Origin: Clostridiales bacterium
GTDB taxonomy: Bacteria > Bacillota > Clostridia > Saccharofermentanales > Saccharofermentanaceae
DNA length: 36,904 nucleotides
NCBI GenBank assembly: GCA_017545245.1
Contig: JAFWPB010000019.1
Coordinates: 1-36,904, forward strand
Direction: 5' to 3'
This document shows, piece by piece, positions 16,798 to 25,175 of the stretch. Below the pieces are notes generated by a model. That model was not told where the DNA came from and did no database searches. It saw only the letters and a program-made list of their open reading frames with translations. A program made the translations under genes and the position numbers. How positions within the stretch are numbered: position 1 is the stretch's first letter; every line of letters begins with the position of its first letter.

Positions 16798-19476
16798 ATG
16801 AGACATTTTGAGGGCAAAGGTTCCAAGATCATTGCCGGCTGTTTGGCTGCGACAATGACACTTGGTGCTGAGGCTGGAGTTGTCTTCGCTTCAGAAACCT
16901 ATCAGACAGAAAAAACAAATCAGACAGCGGTAATTTTGCAGGACAAGGATGAAGAGACGTCGGAGGAGGCACTTCCTGATTATGCTCCGGTCACCGTCAA
17001 TGAAACGAATTTCCCCGATCCTGTTTTCAGAAGCGTGATCAGCAGTTCTTTTGACAGTGACAGAAATGGCGTGCTGGATTCTCGGGAACTCCTTGTCGCC
17101 AGAAATATCTGGTGTGACAAGATGGGCGTGAAATCCCTGAAAGGTATGGAGCTTCTTCCTGAACTTCGCGGACTGTACTGCATGAACAACAAGATCGAGA
17201 GCATCGATATCAGTAAAAACCAGCAGCTGACGGGCGTCTGGTGTTCCGGAAACCCGTTGACCTCAATCGATCTTACGCAGAACCCGGGTCTGGAGTGGCT
17301 CTACTGCTCCGACTGCAAACTGACCGAGCTGGATGTCACGAAAAATCCGAAGATGTCCTATCTCGAGTGCAATACCAATTCGATCAAGGAACTCGACCTT
17401 TCGAATAATCCGGAGCTTGAGCATCTTACATGTGGTTCTTGTCAGCTAAAAGAACTGGACGTGAGCCATAATCCGAAGCTGACCCACCTGGATGCATTCC
17501 GGAATAAGCTCAAGACTTTGGATCTGTCCAACAACCTCAAACTGAAAAGACTGGATATCTGGGATAACGAAAATTTCCGTGTTGAAATCAGTCATCTTTC
17601 CGGGCTGCAGTATTTCAATTGCGCGAACACCGGGATCTCGTTCCTGGATGTGAGCAACAACCACGAGCTGCAGAAGCTTGAGTGCAGTTATAACAGTATT
17701 AAAAAACTGGATCTGTCGAACAACCCGAAGCTTGTGGTCCTGAATTGCCAGAACAATCAGCTCCAGAAACTGGACCTTTCGAATAATCCGATGATCCGTC
17801 ATCTGTGGGCGGCAATCAATGCTTTTCCATCACTGGATATCGGCGGAAATCCATATCTGCAAAAGGTGTATAAAGAAGGCGCATTCAGCAGAGAACGAAA
17901 GAGTAGCAGCCTGTGGGTGAAGGAGTGGCTGCTTACTTATGGCGGTGACGATTCTACCGGAGGAGACAGCGACTATATCATCTGGGTCAACGATGATGTG
18001 AAGATCGAGCAGAAAGCAACACCGAAGAATTTGGTGGAGGAGAGATACTCGCCGCTTGATAAGGGAGTGAAAGAATCGGATCTTCTTACAAGAGAGATGG
18101 TCGTCCAGACGCTCTACAATCTGGCAGGAAAGCCGGACGTCACGGGCCTGAAGACGAGATTCAACGATGTTGAAGCTGGTGCGTGGTACGAAGATGCCCT
18201 GCTCTGGGGCGAAGAAAAGGTCATCTGCGTAGGATATCCGTATACCTCGGAAAGTGCTTTTGGCGTAGGAAAATGGGTCACCAGACAAGACGTGGCATAC
18301 ATGCTGATGCGTTACTCGGAAAGTGCCGGATTTGAGCGGGCTATCGATTTCGGAAGATCGGATGACTACCTGGATTATTTCGACATTGACTACGATCACT
18401 GGGAAGCCGTCTGCTGGGCAGCGACGTGGCACATCATTGAGGGTAAGGGTGAACCGGGTTCGCAGAAATCGGAGCAGAGATTTGATCCGTACGGAAGAGT
18501 GACCCGCAAGGACCTGACCACGTTTATCGAAAACATGCTGGAAAAGAACAATCGCACGGCGAAGATCGAGATCCCAAACGTAAAACCGGTGGTGACGAGT
18601 ATCATCACTTCGGTTACGGTGCCGACAGTGGCCGTGCCAACAAAGGTCCCTGCGACTCCGACTCCGGCAGGCCCGACGACGACACCATTCCCGACAAAAG
18701 CGGTGCCCACCCAGGGAACGCAAGGATCGGCTTCAATCGAAGATTTTGTGGAGCGTCTGTATACGATTGCGCTGGACCGTCCGTCTGAACCAAAAGGAAA
18801 AGCATTCTGGGTCGGCGAGCTCGTGAATGGAAAGCGCACTGGCGGGGACTGTGCACACTTCTTCCTGATTGAGGCAAGGGAGTTCTTCGCGCGAGGATTG
18901 AAAGAAGAAGCATTTGTGGAAACGTTGTACCAGACTTTCTTTGACCGTGCTTCCGAACCGAAAGGAAAGGCGTTCTGGGTTTCCGCACTGAAGAATAGAC
19001 GAATGAGCAGAAAAGATGTGATCGCCGGCTTCATCAATTCGACCGAATGGTGCAATGTGTGCGCGTCGTATGGTGTACGGTCTGGTGCCACTACAGCCAA
19101 GGCGGAGGTCGCTTCGCCCCAGGCCATCGGATTTGCGGACCGCCTGTATTCCTGCTGTCTCGGTAGAGCTTCCGAGGCAAAAGGACTGAAGTACTGGAGC
19201 CTCGCGCTTACGAATCTGGAGAAGACCGGTGCAGAAGCGGCCGAGTTCTTTTTCAGCAGTGATGAGTTTATCGGTTTTCAGACATCCAACGAAGAGTATG
19301 TGACGAGACTATACCGTACATTCATGGGGCGCGAACCGGAGGAAGGCGGATTCTCCTATTGGGTCGGAGAACTCGCCAGAGGAGCGGACAGAAGAACGGT
19401 ACTGGCCAGCTTTGCCGAGTCGAAGGAATTCACCAACATCTGCGCCAAGTACGGCATCGAGCGCGGCACGATCTGA
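16798..19476 (+). CDS. Secreted LRR protein with SLH-like region and DUF4214 tail
   Basis: An 892-residue cell-surface protein. The start at 16798 is chosen for the AGAAGGAAG ribosome site and the following signal peptide (MRHFEGKGSKIIAGCLAA, then VVFAS); an in-frame ATG at 16756 lacks both. Residues 60-105 hold the NFPDPVFRSVI and DSDRNGVLDSREL cap, also found in the first LRR protein. About 11 LRR units follow (110-350; LxxLDLSNNPxLxxLxC). Residues 417-580 contain two or three segments with the S-layer-homology pattern (LTREMVVQTLYNLAG, FNDVEAGAWYEDALLWGEE, VTRQDVAYMLMRYSE, RVTRKDLTTFIENML), which normally bind pyruvylated wall polymers. A Pro/Thr linker leads to four DUF4214 segments from residue 646. 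It probably attaches to the wall and binds partners by its LRR face. Confidence 0.9.
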   Translation: MRHFEGKGSKIIAGCLAATMTLGAEAGVVFASETYQTEKTNQTAVILQDKDEETSEEALPDYAPVTVNETNFPDPVFRSVISSSFDSDRNGVLDSRELLVARNIWCDKMGVKSLKGMELLPELRGLYCMNNKIESIDISKNQQLTGVWCSGNPLTSIDLTQNPGLEWLYCSDCKLTELDVTKNPKMSYLECNTNSIKELDLSNNPELEHLTCGSCQLKELDVSHNPKLTHLDAFRNKLKTLDLSNNLKLKRLDIWDNENFRVEISHLSGLQYFNCANTGISFLDVSNNHELQKLECSYNSIKKLDLSNNPKLVVLNCQNNQLQKLDLSNNPMIRHLWAAINAFPSLDIGGNPYLQKVYKEGAFSRERKSSSLWVKEWLLTYGGDDSTGGDSDYIIWVNDDVKIEQKATPKNLVEERYSPLDKGVKESDLLTREMVVQTLYNLAGKPDVTGLKTRFNDVEAGAWYEDALLWGEEKVICVGYPYTSESAFGVGKWVTRQDVAYMLMRYSESAGFERAIDFGRSDDYLDYFDIDYDHWEAVCWAATWHIIEGKGEPGSQKSEQRFDPYGRVTRKDLTTFIENMLEKNNRTAKIEIPNVKPVVTSIITSVTVPTVAVPTKVPATPTPAGPTTTPFPTKAVPTQGTQGSASIEDFVERLYTIALDRPSEPKGKAFWVGELVNGKRTGGDCAHFFLIEAREFFARGLKEEAFVETLYQTFFDRASEPKGKAFWVSALKNRRMSRKDVIAGFINSTEWCNVCASYGVRSGATTAKAEVASPQAIGFADRLYSCCLGRASEAKGLKYWSLALTNLEKTGAEAAEFFFSSDEFIGFQTSNEEYVTRLYRTFMGREPEEGGFSYWVGELARGADRRTVLASFAESKEFTNICAKYGIERGTI

Positions 19477-19505
19477 TACGCGGCTTGAGAGTGAGATGTG
19501 CTCTG

Positions 19506-19631
19506 GTTCTATAGATGTTCTATGTGAAAAGCACTTTTATAGAACAGATCATAGAACACCTTTGGTAAACGGGTAATGTTCTATAGATGTTCTATGTGAG
19601 CGGGCGAATTATAGAACAAATCATAGAACAC
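19506..19631. repeat. Two-copy inverted repeat (GTTCTAT family)
   Basis: Units 19506-19559 and 19578-19631 are each 54 bases, at a 72-base period. Each has a left arm made of two GTTCTAT words 11 bases apart and a right arm made of two ATAGAAC words, so each unit is an inverted pair of direct pairs. The 11-base step is close to one helical turn. There is no T-run. It lies between the second LRR gene and the first solute-binding lipoprotein gene. Confidence 0.8.
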
Positions 19632-19774
19632 GACTTGCGACCTGCTTGCTCTGAACTTCATACCTCAGAACGGATTGATAATCCGGAATGGAATTTTATC
19701 GGGGGGAGAGTAAAATAGAAGTAAGTATCGATAAAGTCGATCACTGAAATGATTCGGTTTGGGGAGATAGTTCA
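19632..19774. other. Intergenic leader before the first solute-binding lipoprotein gene
   Basis: This stretch holds a short CGGATT-GATA-ATCCGG hairpin near 19672-19687 and a possible -10 (TAAAAT, near 19710) without a convincing -35. GGGGAGA just before 19775 is the ribosome site. I see nothing else. Confidence 0.35.
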
Positions 19775-22207
19775 ATGGGAAAAACAGGGAAACGTATATG
19801 GGCAATGCTTCTCATTTTCTCTTTTTTGTTATCCACAGGATGCAAGAAGAAAAAGACGCCGCGGGCTCGAGTTGTTTTGGAATCGGATCCGTATTTTAGT
19901 TGTGACGAGATCCAGTTAGATATGAGTTTTCTGAATTCTGCGGATAAAGAACTTAAAAGCTGGGCGCCGGATAAAATCAGAGTTTTTTCGGACTGTGTGC
20001 TGGTTTCTATGCGTTTTTCTTATGTAATGCCTGAAGGTTTTGTGAAAACGTGGGAGGAATACCGGAAGAACTGGCTGAACTATTCCGAAGAAGACAGGAA
20101 GGCTTTGGAAGAAGAGTATGGAAGTTTTAACCGAAGCGGGCTTGCGGTTTTTAATCTGGATGGAACGCTGCGGGGATTTACCGACATGTCTGAGTATTCC
20201 GAGATTCGAGATATGACAGAAGATCCTAACGGCGTGTTGAAGGTTATTGTTCAGTCTTATAACGGGGGTGCATATCAGGCAGATCTCTATGATATTTCAG
20301 AAGATGGCAAGATGATTCCCGGAATCACGCTTGATTTTGAAGTGAACTTTGCTGATAATCTTTTTTTCCTGGAAAACGGAAATATCCTTTGTAGTGATAG
20401 TAACGCCGGTGTTCTTTTGTTTAATTCCGCCGGGGATTTCCTACATGAGCAGTCGGTACTGAACGTGCAGAGGATCTTTCAGATTAATGGTAAGTATTAT
20501 GCTTATGTTTCTATAGATAATTTGAATGAAGACTCGACTCCGCCAATTGCATATATGCAGGAAATCGATCCTGTTTCCGGTGAAAAAACCGGTAATCAGA
20601 TCGACCTGATCGGCCAGATCAATGGTGACTGGCTTATCCAGGGGCGCGATGGCGTATATTCATCTGTTGGAGACGGGATCCAAAAGTATGACCTGGTTTC
20701 CGGAAAAGATCCGCAGATGGTCCTCTCCTGGGGGGATACCGACTGTGATCATTTTGATGAGTCTGGCAATGGAGCGGACTTTTACATTGCGTCAAATGAT
20801 GACATCTATATGACGCGCTTGACATATGATGGAATATGTTATGAGATGATCAATCCCCCCATGTCCTTGTGTCTTTTGCACCTGCATCGTGAAGAGAAGA
20901 ATCCCCATGCAGGAAAAAGCATCTTGTATCTGGCGTATATGGGGAAACTGGGGCAAGAGTTCACGGAATATATCAATTCCTACAACCGGGATCCGAACGG
21001 AAAAGCGCGGATCATTCTGGAGGACTATTCTGGAGCCAGCAGTTTATATTTTGGTTCATATACGCGGATCGTTTCCAGTACGGATGAACAATCGAAGATT
21101 GCGGATCAGGTCTATCTGGATATTCGAAATGGCGATGGACCGGATATCCTGGTAAATTTCGGATCTTTTTCGCAATTCAATACTCAGCGGGCGATGGTGG
21201 ATCTGAATGCTTTTATAGACGGAAGTGATCCTCTTGATCGGAATCTTTTCTTTGATAACATCCTCCGTGCCAGTGAGTGGGATGGGAAACTCTATCAGTT
21301 CCCACTGAGTTTTTACGTGACAGGCATGCTGGCAAACAAAGAATATGTGGGAGAGAGAACAGGCTGGACATATGACGATGTGCAGGAGCTTGCACAGTCT
21401 CTGCCCGGCACGGTCGATATGTTTGGAATAGTGTCTCAAAGTGAGCTTCTGGAGGTTATGGTAAAGGGCACGACCAGACATTTCCTGGATTATGACAATC
21501 GTAAGGTCATGTTTGATGATCCGGAGTTTAATAAGATCCTGGATCTGGTGAAGACTTACGGCATTCCGAAGACGGCGGCGGAGATCCGCGAAGATAGAAT
21601 GAATGATCCTGAGCCGATGTCTGACATGAAGCGTTTCGATGCGGGCATGATCGTGGCGATAAACGACAGTTTCAGAAGACTTTCCTGGTTTGGCCAACGT
21701 CTCACTCTGAATGAAGGAAATGTCTGTTTTATCGGAACCCCGAATATGGAAGGTTCCGGCGCAATGGCAGATAATACTTTTACCGTCGGCATTACTCAGT
21801 CCTGTCCAATAAAGGATGAAGCATGGTCATTCCTGAAGTATTTGTTTGAAGACGATCCGCAGCTGACCTGTGCCTTTTCAGTTGGAAATTTTCCCATCAA
21901 TCGCAACGCATTTAATACCCTGGTGGAGAATTCACTGGCAGAGAATCAGCTTTTGTGGGAAATGGCAGAAACAGATTCGAGTATGCTGTCGTATCTGCAA
22001 TTCTATTCCTGTCATTTAAAAAAAGAACATGCGGATGCACTTCTGAATGTAATTGGAAATATCCGGGAAGTTTGTGCATATGATCCTTCCGCCATGATGA
22101 TCATACAGGAAGAAGCCCCGGGATATCTGACCGGACAAAGAACCTTGGACGATGTGGTCGCGATCATCCAGAAACGCAGTAAAGCTGTCGTACAGGAACG
22201 CGGATGA
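19775..22207 (+). CDS. Lipoprotein with propeller-like and solute-binding halves
   Basis: An 810-residue lipid-anchored protein, with lipobox LSTGC at Cys23 followed by four Lys. Residues 100-375 contain repeating strand motifs (GLAVFNLDGTLRGF, ADLYDISEDGKMIPG, GVLLFNSAGDFLHE) that suggest a beta-propeller. Residues 385-810 resemble a family-1 extracellular solute-binding protein: EFTEYINSYNRDPNGKA, DGPDILVNFGSFSQF, LYQFPLSFYVTGMLANKE and a C-terminal DEAWSFLKYLFED, then NFPINRNAF. Classical sugar-binding proteins are about 420 residues and sit next to ABC permeases; here the N-terminal half is extra and no permease or ATPase is nearby. It is a clear paralogue of the lipoprotein at 25176 and of the sensor half of the M56 protein at 32497. 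A sensing rather than import role is likely. Confidence 0.85.
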   Translation: MGKTGKRIWAMLLIFSFLLSTGCKKKKTPRARVVLESDPYFSCDEIQLDMSFLNSADKELKSWAPDKIRVFSDCVLVSMRFSYVMPEGFVKTWEEYRKNWLNYSEEDRKALEEEYGSFNRSGLAVFNLDGTLRGFTDMSEYSEIRDMTEDPNGVLKVIVQSYNGGAYQADLYDISEDGKMIPGITLDFEVNFADNLFFLENGNILCSDSNAGVLLFNSAGDFLHEQSVLNVQRIFQINGKYYAYVSIDNLNEDSTPPIAYMQEIDPVSGEKTGNQIDLIGQINGDWLIQGRDGVYSSVGDGIQKYDLVSGKDPQMVLSWGDTDCDHFDESGNGADFYIASNDDIYMTRLTYDGICYEMINPPMSLCLLHLHREEKNPHAGKSILYLAYMGKLGQEFTEYINSYNRDPNGKARIILEDYSGASSLYFGSYTRIVSSTDEQSKIADQVYLDIRNGDGPDILVNFGSFSQFNTQRAMVDLNAFIDGSDPLDRNLFFDNILRASEWDGKLYQFPLSFYVTGMLANKEYVGERTGWTYDDVQELAQSLPGTVDMFGIVSQSELLEVMVKGTTRHFLDYDNRKVMFDDPEFNKILDLVKTYGIPKTAAEIREDRMNDPEPMSDMKRFDAGMIVAINDSFRRLSWFGQRLTLNEGNVCFIGTPNMEGSGAMADNTFTVGITQSCPIKDEAWSFLKYLFEDDPQLTCAFSVGNFPINRNAFNTLVENSLAENQLLWEMAETDSSMLSYLQFYSCHLKKEHADALLNVIGNIREVCAYDPSAMMIIQEEAPGYLTGQRTLDDVVAIIQKRSKAVVQERG

Positions 22208-22219
22208 ACTGTGCGGAAG

Positions 22220-22268
22220 TAACATTTTGCTTTTGTCATAGAAGAAAGTGGCGACATATTGCCACAAT
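22220..22268. repeat. Palindrome-centred repeat, copy 1
   Basis: An imperfect palindrome GTGGCGACATATTGCCAC (22248-22265) preceded by TAACATTTTGCTT. Together these match the copy at 24051-24096. It lies between the first solute-binding gene and the RhuM gene and looks like an operator or a recombination site. Confidence 0.6.
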
Positions 22269-22295
22269 GTGGAGCAAATCAAGCAAAAGAAAAAC

Positions 22296-22329
22296 CCGAA
22301 AGCCTTGTGTTTCAGACTTTCGGTTTTTT
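22296..22329. terminator. Bidirectional intrinsic terminator between converging genes
   Basis: CCGAAAG (22296-22302) pairs with CTTTCGG (22317-22323), with TTTTTT after it on the plus strand and a T-rich tract on the minus strand. It sits between the plus-strand lipoprotein gene and the minus-strand RhuM gene, so it can serve both. Confidence 0.8.
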
Positions 22330-22418
22330 GTCGTCAAATTTTTCGTCAGATGTTCATTCCATATGCAGGAAGGATTTTTCCCCTGCACATCATCAATTCC
22401 TTGATATCTATCTTGCTC

Positions 22419-23465
22419 TCAAGATCCCTCATCATTCTCATCTGAATCAATACCGGCGTCAGAAACAAGCCTGTCGAAATCACTCTGATAAAGCTTGTCC
22501 TGAATAACCCGATACTTTTCGAATTCACTTTCAGCAAATGCTTTTGCAATTTCCGCCGTTACTTTTCCTTTATCTTCAAGTATCTCAGCATCATTGAACT
22601 TTAAAAACGCATCCAATTTTTCTGCCCAATCAGCCATAGTCATGGGAATATGCCGCCTTGCCTGTCTGGCCGCATAATCAAGATACATAGTGACGATCTC
22701 ATTTAACTCCTGCATCTCAGGTTTAGTGAGATAATTCTTGGCTACAGAAACATCCGCCTTTACGATCTTTCCATTCGGAGCATTCTTCCACGAAGTCAAT
22801 CCCATATTCTTTTTCTCGTGATCGGCCCTGTTATATATGACTTCAGCTGCAGTGTTTCCGTGTATTGCATAGTGCATCTTATTCTGTACGGTTGCAAAAA
22901 AATCTCGCGTGATTTTACTATCGACCGAATAATCTACAGCCGTTGCATAAATATCTGTTATTTTCTGATAAAATCTTCTCTCACTTGCGCGGATTTCTTG
23001 AATCTCGGATAACAAATGATCGAAGTAATCGTCATCGAATATTTGACCGTTTATGAGACGTTCCTTATCAAGCACATACCCTTGTCTCGTGAAAGTCTCC
23101 AACACCTTTGTAGCCCACTGTCTGAACTGTGTTGCACGCGCGGAATTTACTCGATATCCCACGGCAATGATTGCTGCAAGGTTATAGAACTTATATTGGT
23201 AAGTTTTGCCATTATCGGCAACTTGTGCAAAATTTGCACAAGTTGAACTCTCCTCAAGTTCTCCCTCTTTAAATATGTTATTCAAGTGCTTGGCAACTAC
23301 ACTTCGATCAACATCGAATAACTGCCCCAGAGCTTTCTGCGTAAGCCAAACCGTATTATCTTGAACTCGAACTTCAATAGCATCGCCTGCTTTCTTCGTA
23401 AAAACAAGAAAATCCGCGGTACTATTCCTTACATATTTTTTGTTCTTATCTTCGTTTTCAGACAT
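22419..23465 (-). CDS. RhuM family protein
   Basis: A 348-residue cytoplasmic protein. The start at 23465 (MSENEDKNKKY) has GGAG eight bases upstream; the longer frame to 23516 has none. The order NTVWLTQKALGQLFDVDRS, VVAKHLNNIFKEGEL, TYQYKFYNLAAIIAVGYRVNS and FRQWATKVLE is the signature of the RhuM family (named from Salmonella pathogenicity island 3). The N-terminal part is a helix-turn-helix-like domain shared with phage antirepressors of the Bro/KilA type. The C-terminal 200 residues (SKITRDFFATVQNKMHYA, then NPLVIYNRAD-like text) are family-specific. RhuM genes travel in genomic islands, often with restriction or DUF1016 genes; the function is unproven. It stands alone on the minus strand, flanked by decayed mobile material. 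Confidence 0.88.
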   Translation of the reverse strand: MSENEDKNKKYVRNSTADFLVFTKKAGDAIEVRVQDNTVWLTQKALGQLFDVDRSVVAKHLNNIFKEGELEESSTCANFAQVADNGKTYQYKFYNLAAIIAVGYRVNSARATQFRQWATKVLETFTRQGYVLDKERLINGQIFDDDYFDHLLSEIQEIRASERRFYQKITDIYATAVDYSVDSKITRDFFATVQNKMHYAIHGNTAAEVIYNRADHEKKNMGLTSWKNAPNGKIVKADVSVAKNYLTKPEMQELNEIVTMYLDYAARQARRHIPMTMADWAEKLDAFLKFNDAEILEDKGKVTAEIAKAFAESEFEKYRVIQDKLYQSDFDRLVSDAGIDSDENDEGS

Positions 23466-23556
23466 GAACACCGCTCCAACTTTTAGGAATGAGACCATTT
23501 GTTTCAAATCAAACAATCTCTGATTTTGCTATCCAGCCAGTCTGCTTTTCCCTTTC

Positions 23557-23562
23557 ATTTTA
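23557..23562 (-). promoter_or_regulatory. Possible extended -10 promoter element for the RhuM gene
   Basis: On the minus strand TGGTAAAAT gives a TGn-extended -10 (TAAAAT), about 90 bases before the RhuM start. The -35 is weak. Confidence 0.35.
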
Positions 23563-23600
23563 CCATAACAAAATAATCAGAAGGGATATTCAAATTTGGC

Positions 23601-23638
23601 AAAAAAAATAGCGGCTACACATCCTTTGTGTAACCGCC
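23601..23638 (-). terminator. Minus-strand intrinsic terminator upstream of RhuM
   Basis: On the minus strand GCGGTTACACA (23638-23628) pairs with TGTGTAGCCGC (23621-23611), followed by TATTTTTTTT. No intact minus-strand gene lies just before it, so it may be the end of a lost gene. Confidence 0.7.
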
Positions 23639-23685
23639 AAAACTGGGTCCTTTTTTGCCTGGATTAACATCGAATTTTGCATCGT

Positions 23686-23704
23686 TTGTCGTAAATTTTG
23701 TCGT
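23686..23704. repeat. TTGTCGT tandem pair, possible recombinase arm site
   Basis: TTGTCGT at 23686 and again at 23698 (12-base period). The same paired TGTCGT pattern occurs at 22329-22348 (weaker), 23899-23919, 27763-27783 and, with an 11-base period, at 36732-36748 just after the integrase remnant. Tyrosine recombinases often use such paired direct repeats as arm-binding sites; this is inference. Confidence 0.5.
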
Positions 23705-23720
23705 ACCAGAGCATTTGAAA

Positions 23721-23758
23721 ATAAAAAGCCTCCCGAATTATCAACATTCGAGAGGCTT
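23721..23758 (-). terminator. Minus-strand terminator behind a tRNA-Ser-like 3' end
   Basis: GAGGCTT and AAGCCTC arms (23752-23758 and 23726-23732) plus an inner CGAAT/ATTCG pair form a long stem. On the minus strand it is followed by TTTTTATTTT. It lies two bases after the CCA of the tRNA-like end on the minus strand, exactly where a tRNA terminator would be. Confidence 0.7.
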
Positions 23759-23760
23759 AT

Positions 23761-23919
23761 TGGCGGAGAAGGAGGGATTCGAATTGCAATCGAAAGCTCC
23801 TAATCTGCACAATATGTTGAAAATAGGTGCTTTCAGGCTATGAACGAAGTGGAATTCGAATAGGTCAGCCTACTTTTTCCATTTGAATTCATGCTAATTG
23901 TCGTCAAAACTGTCGTCAG
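23761..23919. repeat. 159-base direct repeat, copy 1, with tRNA-Ser-like 3' end
   Basis: Matches 27625-27783 at all but four positions. On the minus strand the first 23 bases read as a tRNA 3' end: T-loop TTCGAAT, T-stem CCCTC, acceptor CTTCTCC, discriminator G, then CCA. That is tRNA-Ser-like. The homology to a tRNA stops at the T-loop and the remaining 135 bases are unrelated to one. This is the structure expected of a tyrosine-integrase attachment-site half. A TGTCGTC pair sits at its far end (23899-23917). Confidence 0.75.
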
Positions 23920-24050
23920 TTTTTTCATCTCGATTGACCCGGGAATCAATCCCACCTTCTTTAGGTATTTTCGACTCTTTTAGCTAGGATACGCTTGGAA
24001 TTCAGGTGGATTTAGCGCATAATGGAAATAACGTGCAAGCTGGGCGATAA

Positions 24051-24096
24051 TAACGTTTTGTTCTGATATAGAAAGTGGCGACATGTCGCCACAATT
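24051..24096. repeat. Palindrome-centred repeat, copy 2 (perfect palindrome)
   Basis: A perfect 18-base palindrome GTGGCGACATGTCGCCAC at 24075-24092, preceded by TAACGTTTTGTTCTG, matching copy 1 at 22220-22268. It lies just before the DUF1016 remnant, so it may be that gene's original operator. Confidence 0.75.
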
Positions 24097-24129
24097 AAGA
24101 GGGTCGGTAATACGGCAGACAATGGAATG

Positions 24130-24305
24130 ATGAAGTATGAAGAATCAAAAGAACTCTATTCCAAGATATCAGACCTGATCTCTTTGAGAAAAACGGCTAT
24201 TTCACATGCAGTGAATTCTGCTATGATTTTCTTGTATTGTGGGAGATAGGCGAAACCATTTGTCTGAATCTCCTGAACAAATCTAAAGCTGAATATATGG
24301 AGTAA
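24130..24305 (+). pseudogene. N-terminal remnant of a DUF1016 (YhcG-type) protein
   Basis: From ATG 24130, the first frame reads MKYEESKELYSKISDL, then ISLRKTAISHAVNSAMIFLY, and stops at 24249. A two-base insertion near 24238 shifts the frame; the continuation WEIGETICLNLLNKSKAEY runs to the stop at 24303-24305. Joined, these match the N-terminus of DUF1016 proteins (A-V-N-x-A-M-V-x-x-Y-W-x-I-G-x-x-I), which are PD-(D/E)XK nuclease-like proteins common beside restriction systems and RhuM. The remaining 250 or so residues are missing. The remnant ends four bases before the next gene's GTG and supplies its ribosome site (GGAG). Confidence 0.6.
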
Positions 24306-24308
24306 CCA

Positions 24309-25172
24309 GTGAGAAAAACCTTGGCACTAAAAATCCTGTTAGTCTTTCTTATTGCCGTAAACTTATTCGGTTGTGGTGAGAGTGCGCCAAAGTATCTGGA
24401 GTTTACATATATAGAGAAGGAAGATTGTTATTCGGTCTCAGCAAACAAGGAGGAAATCAAGGATCGTACTGAAATAGTGATTCCTGAGGAGTACAAAGGA
24501 AAGCCTGTCAAGTATATCGGTGAAAGTGCTTTTGCGAAACTTGAAACGATTACGAAAATCACGATGCCGGACAGCATCGTACAGCTTGGGAACGGAGCAT
24601 TTCTTCAATGTTCATCTTTGACAGAGATTCACCTGTCAAATTCGCTGATTAACTTGCCCTGTAATGTCTTTGATAGTTGCACAGCACTCGTTGAAATCGC
24701 TCTTCCTGCGGGGTTGAGATCAATAGATATGTGTGCTTTCCAAAACTGTGAGAGCTTGAGACGGATAAGTATACCCGACAGTGTTTCGACAATGGGTGCC
24801 GCTGTTTTTGCTAATTGTTTCAATCTGGAAAAGATTGAGTTGCCGGATAACCTGTCTGATATCCCCATTATGGCTTTTTCCAGTTGTAAAAAGTTAAGTG
24901 ACGTTTCCATTCCTGAATGTGTGGCATGCGTTGGTTACGGAGCTTTTGATAACTGTGTAAGTTTGACACACATAGCCATACCGGCTGAGGTAAAGAGCAT
25001 ATACTTTGACGCTTTCAAAGGTTGTTTGGCACTTCGCGAGATTACAATGTGCGAGGATACGGTGATCATAGAGTGGTCAGACAGTAATGAAGAAGGCTGG
25101 CTCGAAAGTGTGACAGACCAATTTGTGGGAATACCTGAGAATTGCCAAGTCACATTGCTCAAAGAGGAGTAA
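24309..25172 (+). CDS. BspA-like leucine-rich-repeat lipoprotein
   Basis: A 287-residue lipoprotein starting with GTG (GGAG seven bases upstream), with lipobox NLFGC at Cys22. Residues 75-260 consist of about eight LRR_5 (BspA/Treponema-type) units of 23 residues: LTEIHLSNSLINLPCNVFDSC, LRRISIPDSVSTMG-A-AVF and so on, with the I-x-I-P-D-S-V-x-x-I-G-x-x-A-F pattern. These form a solenoid that binds proteins or host surfaces. Unlike the large LRR proteins of this window, it is lipid-anchored, lacks DUF4214 and uses a different LRR class. Its stop is three bases before the solute-binding lipoprotein gene, so the two are co-translated and may act as surface partners. Confidence 0.88.
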   Translation: MRKTLALKILLVFLIAVNLFGCGESAPKYLEFTYIEKEDCYSVSANKEEIKDRTEIVIPEEYKGKPVKYIGESAFAKLETITKITMPDSIVQLGNGAFLQCSSLTEIHLSNSLINLPCNVFDSCTALVEIALPAGLRSIDMCAFQNCESLRRISIPDSVSTMGAAVFANCFNLEKIELPDNLSDIPIMAFSSCKKLSDVSIPECVACVGYGAFDNCVSLTHIAIPAEVKSIYFDAFKGCLALREITMCEDTVIIEWSDSNEEGWLESVTDQFVGIPENCQVTLLKEE

Positions 25173-25175
25173 CCC

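Noticed and set aside
19775..22207. Part of a sugar ABC transporter operon
   Set aside because: No permease or ATPase gene lies on either side, and the protein has an extra propeller-like half.
22204..22507. Several overlapping plus-strand frames of 60-80 codons
   Set aside because: They run through a terminator and the 3' end of the RhuM gene in different frames, with no ribosome site.
23761..23785. Complete tRNA-Ser gene
   Set aside because: Only the T-loop to CCA portion is present; no anticodon arm or 5' acceptor strand can be found next to it.
23655..23843. 62-codon frame across the attachment-like repeat
   Set aside because: It reads through the TGTCG pair, the terminator and the tRNA-like end; typical accidental frame at an integration site.
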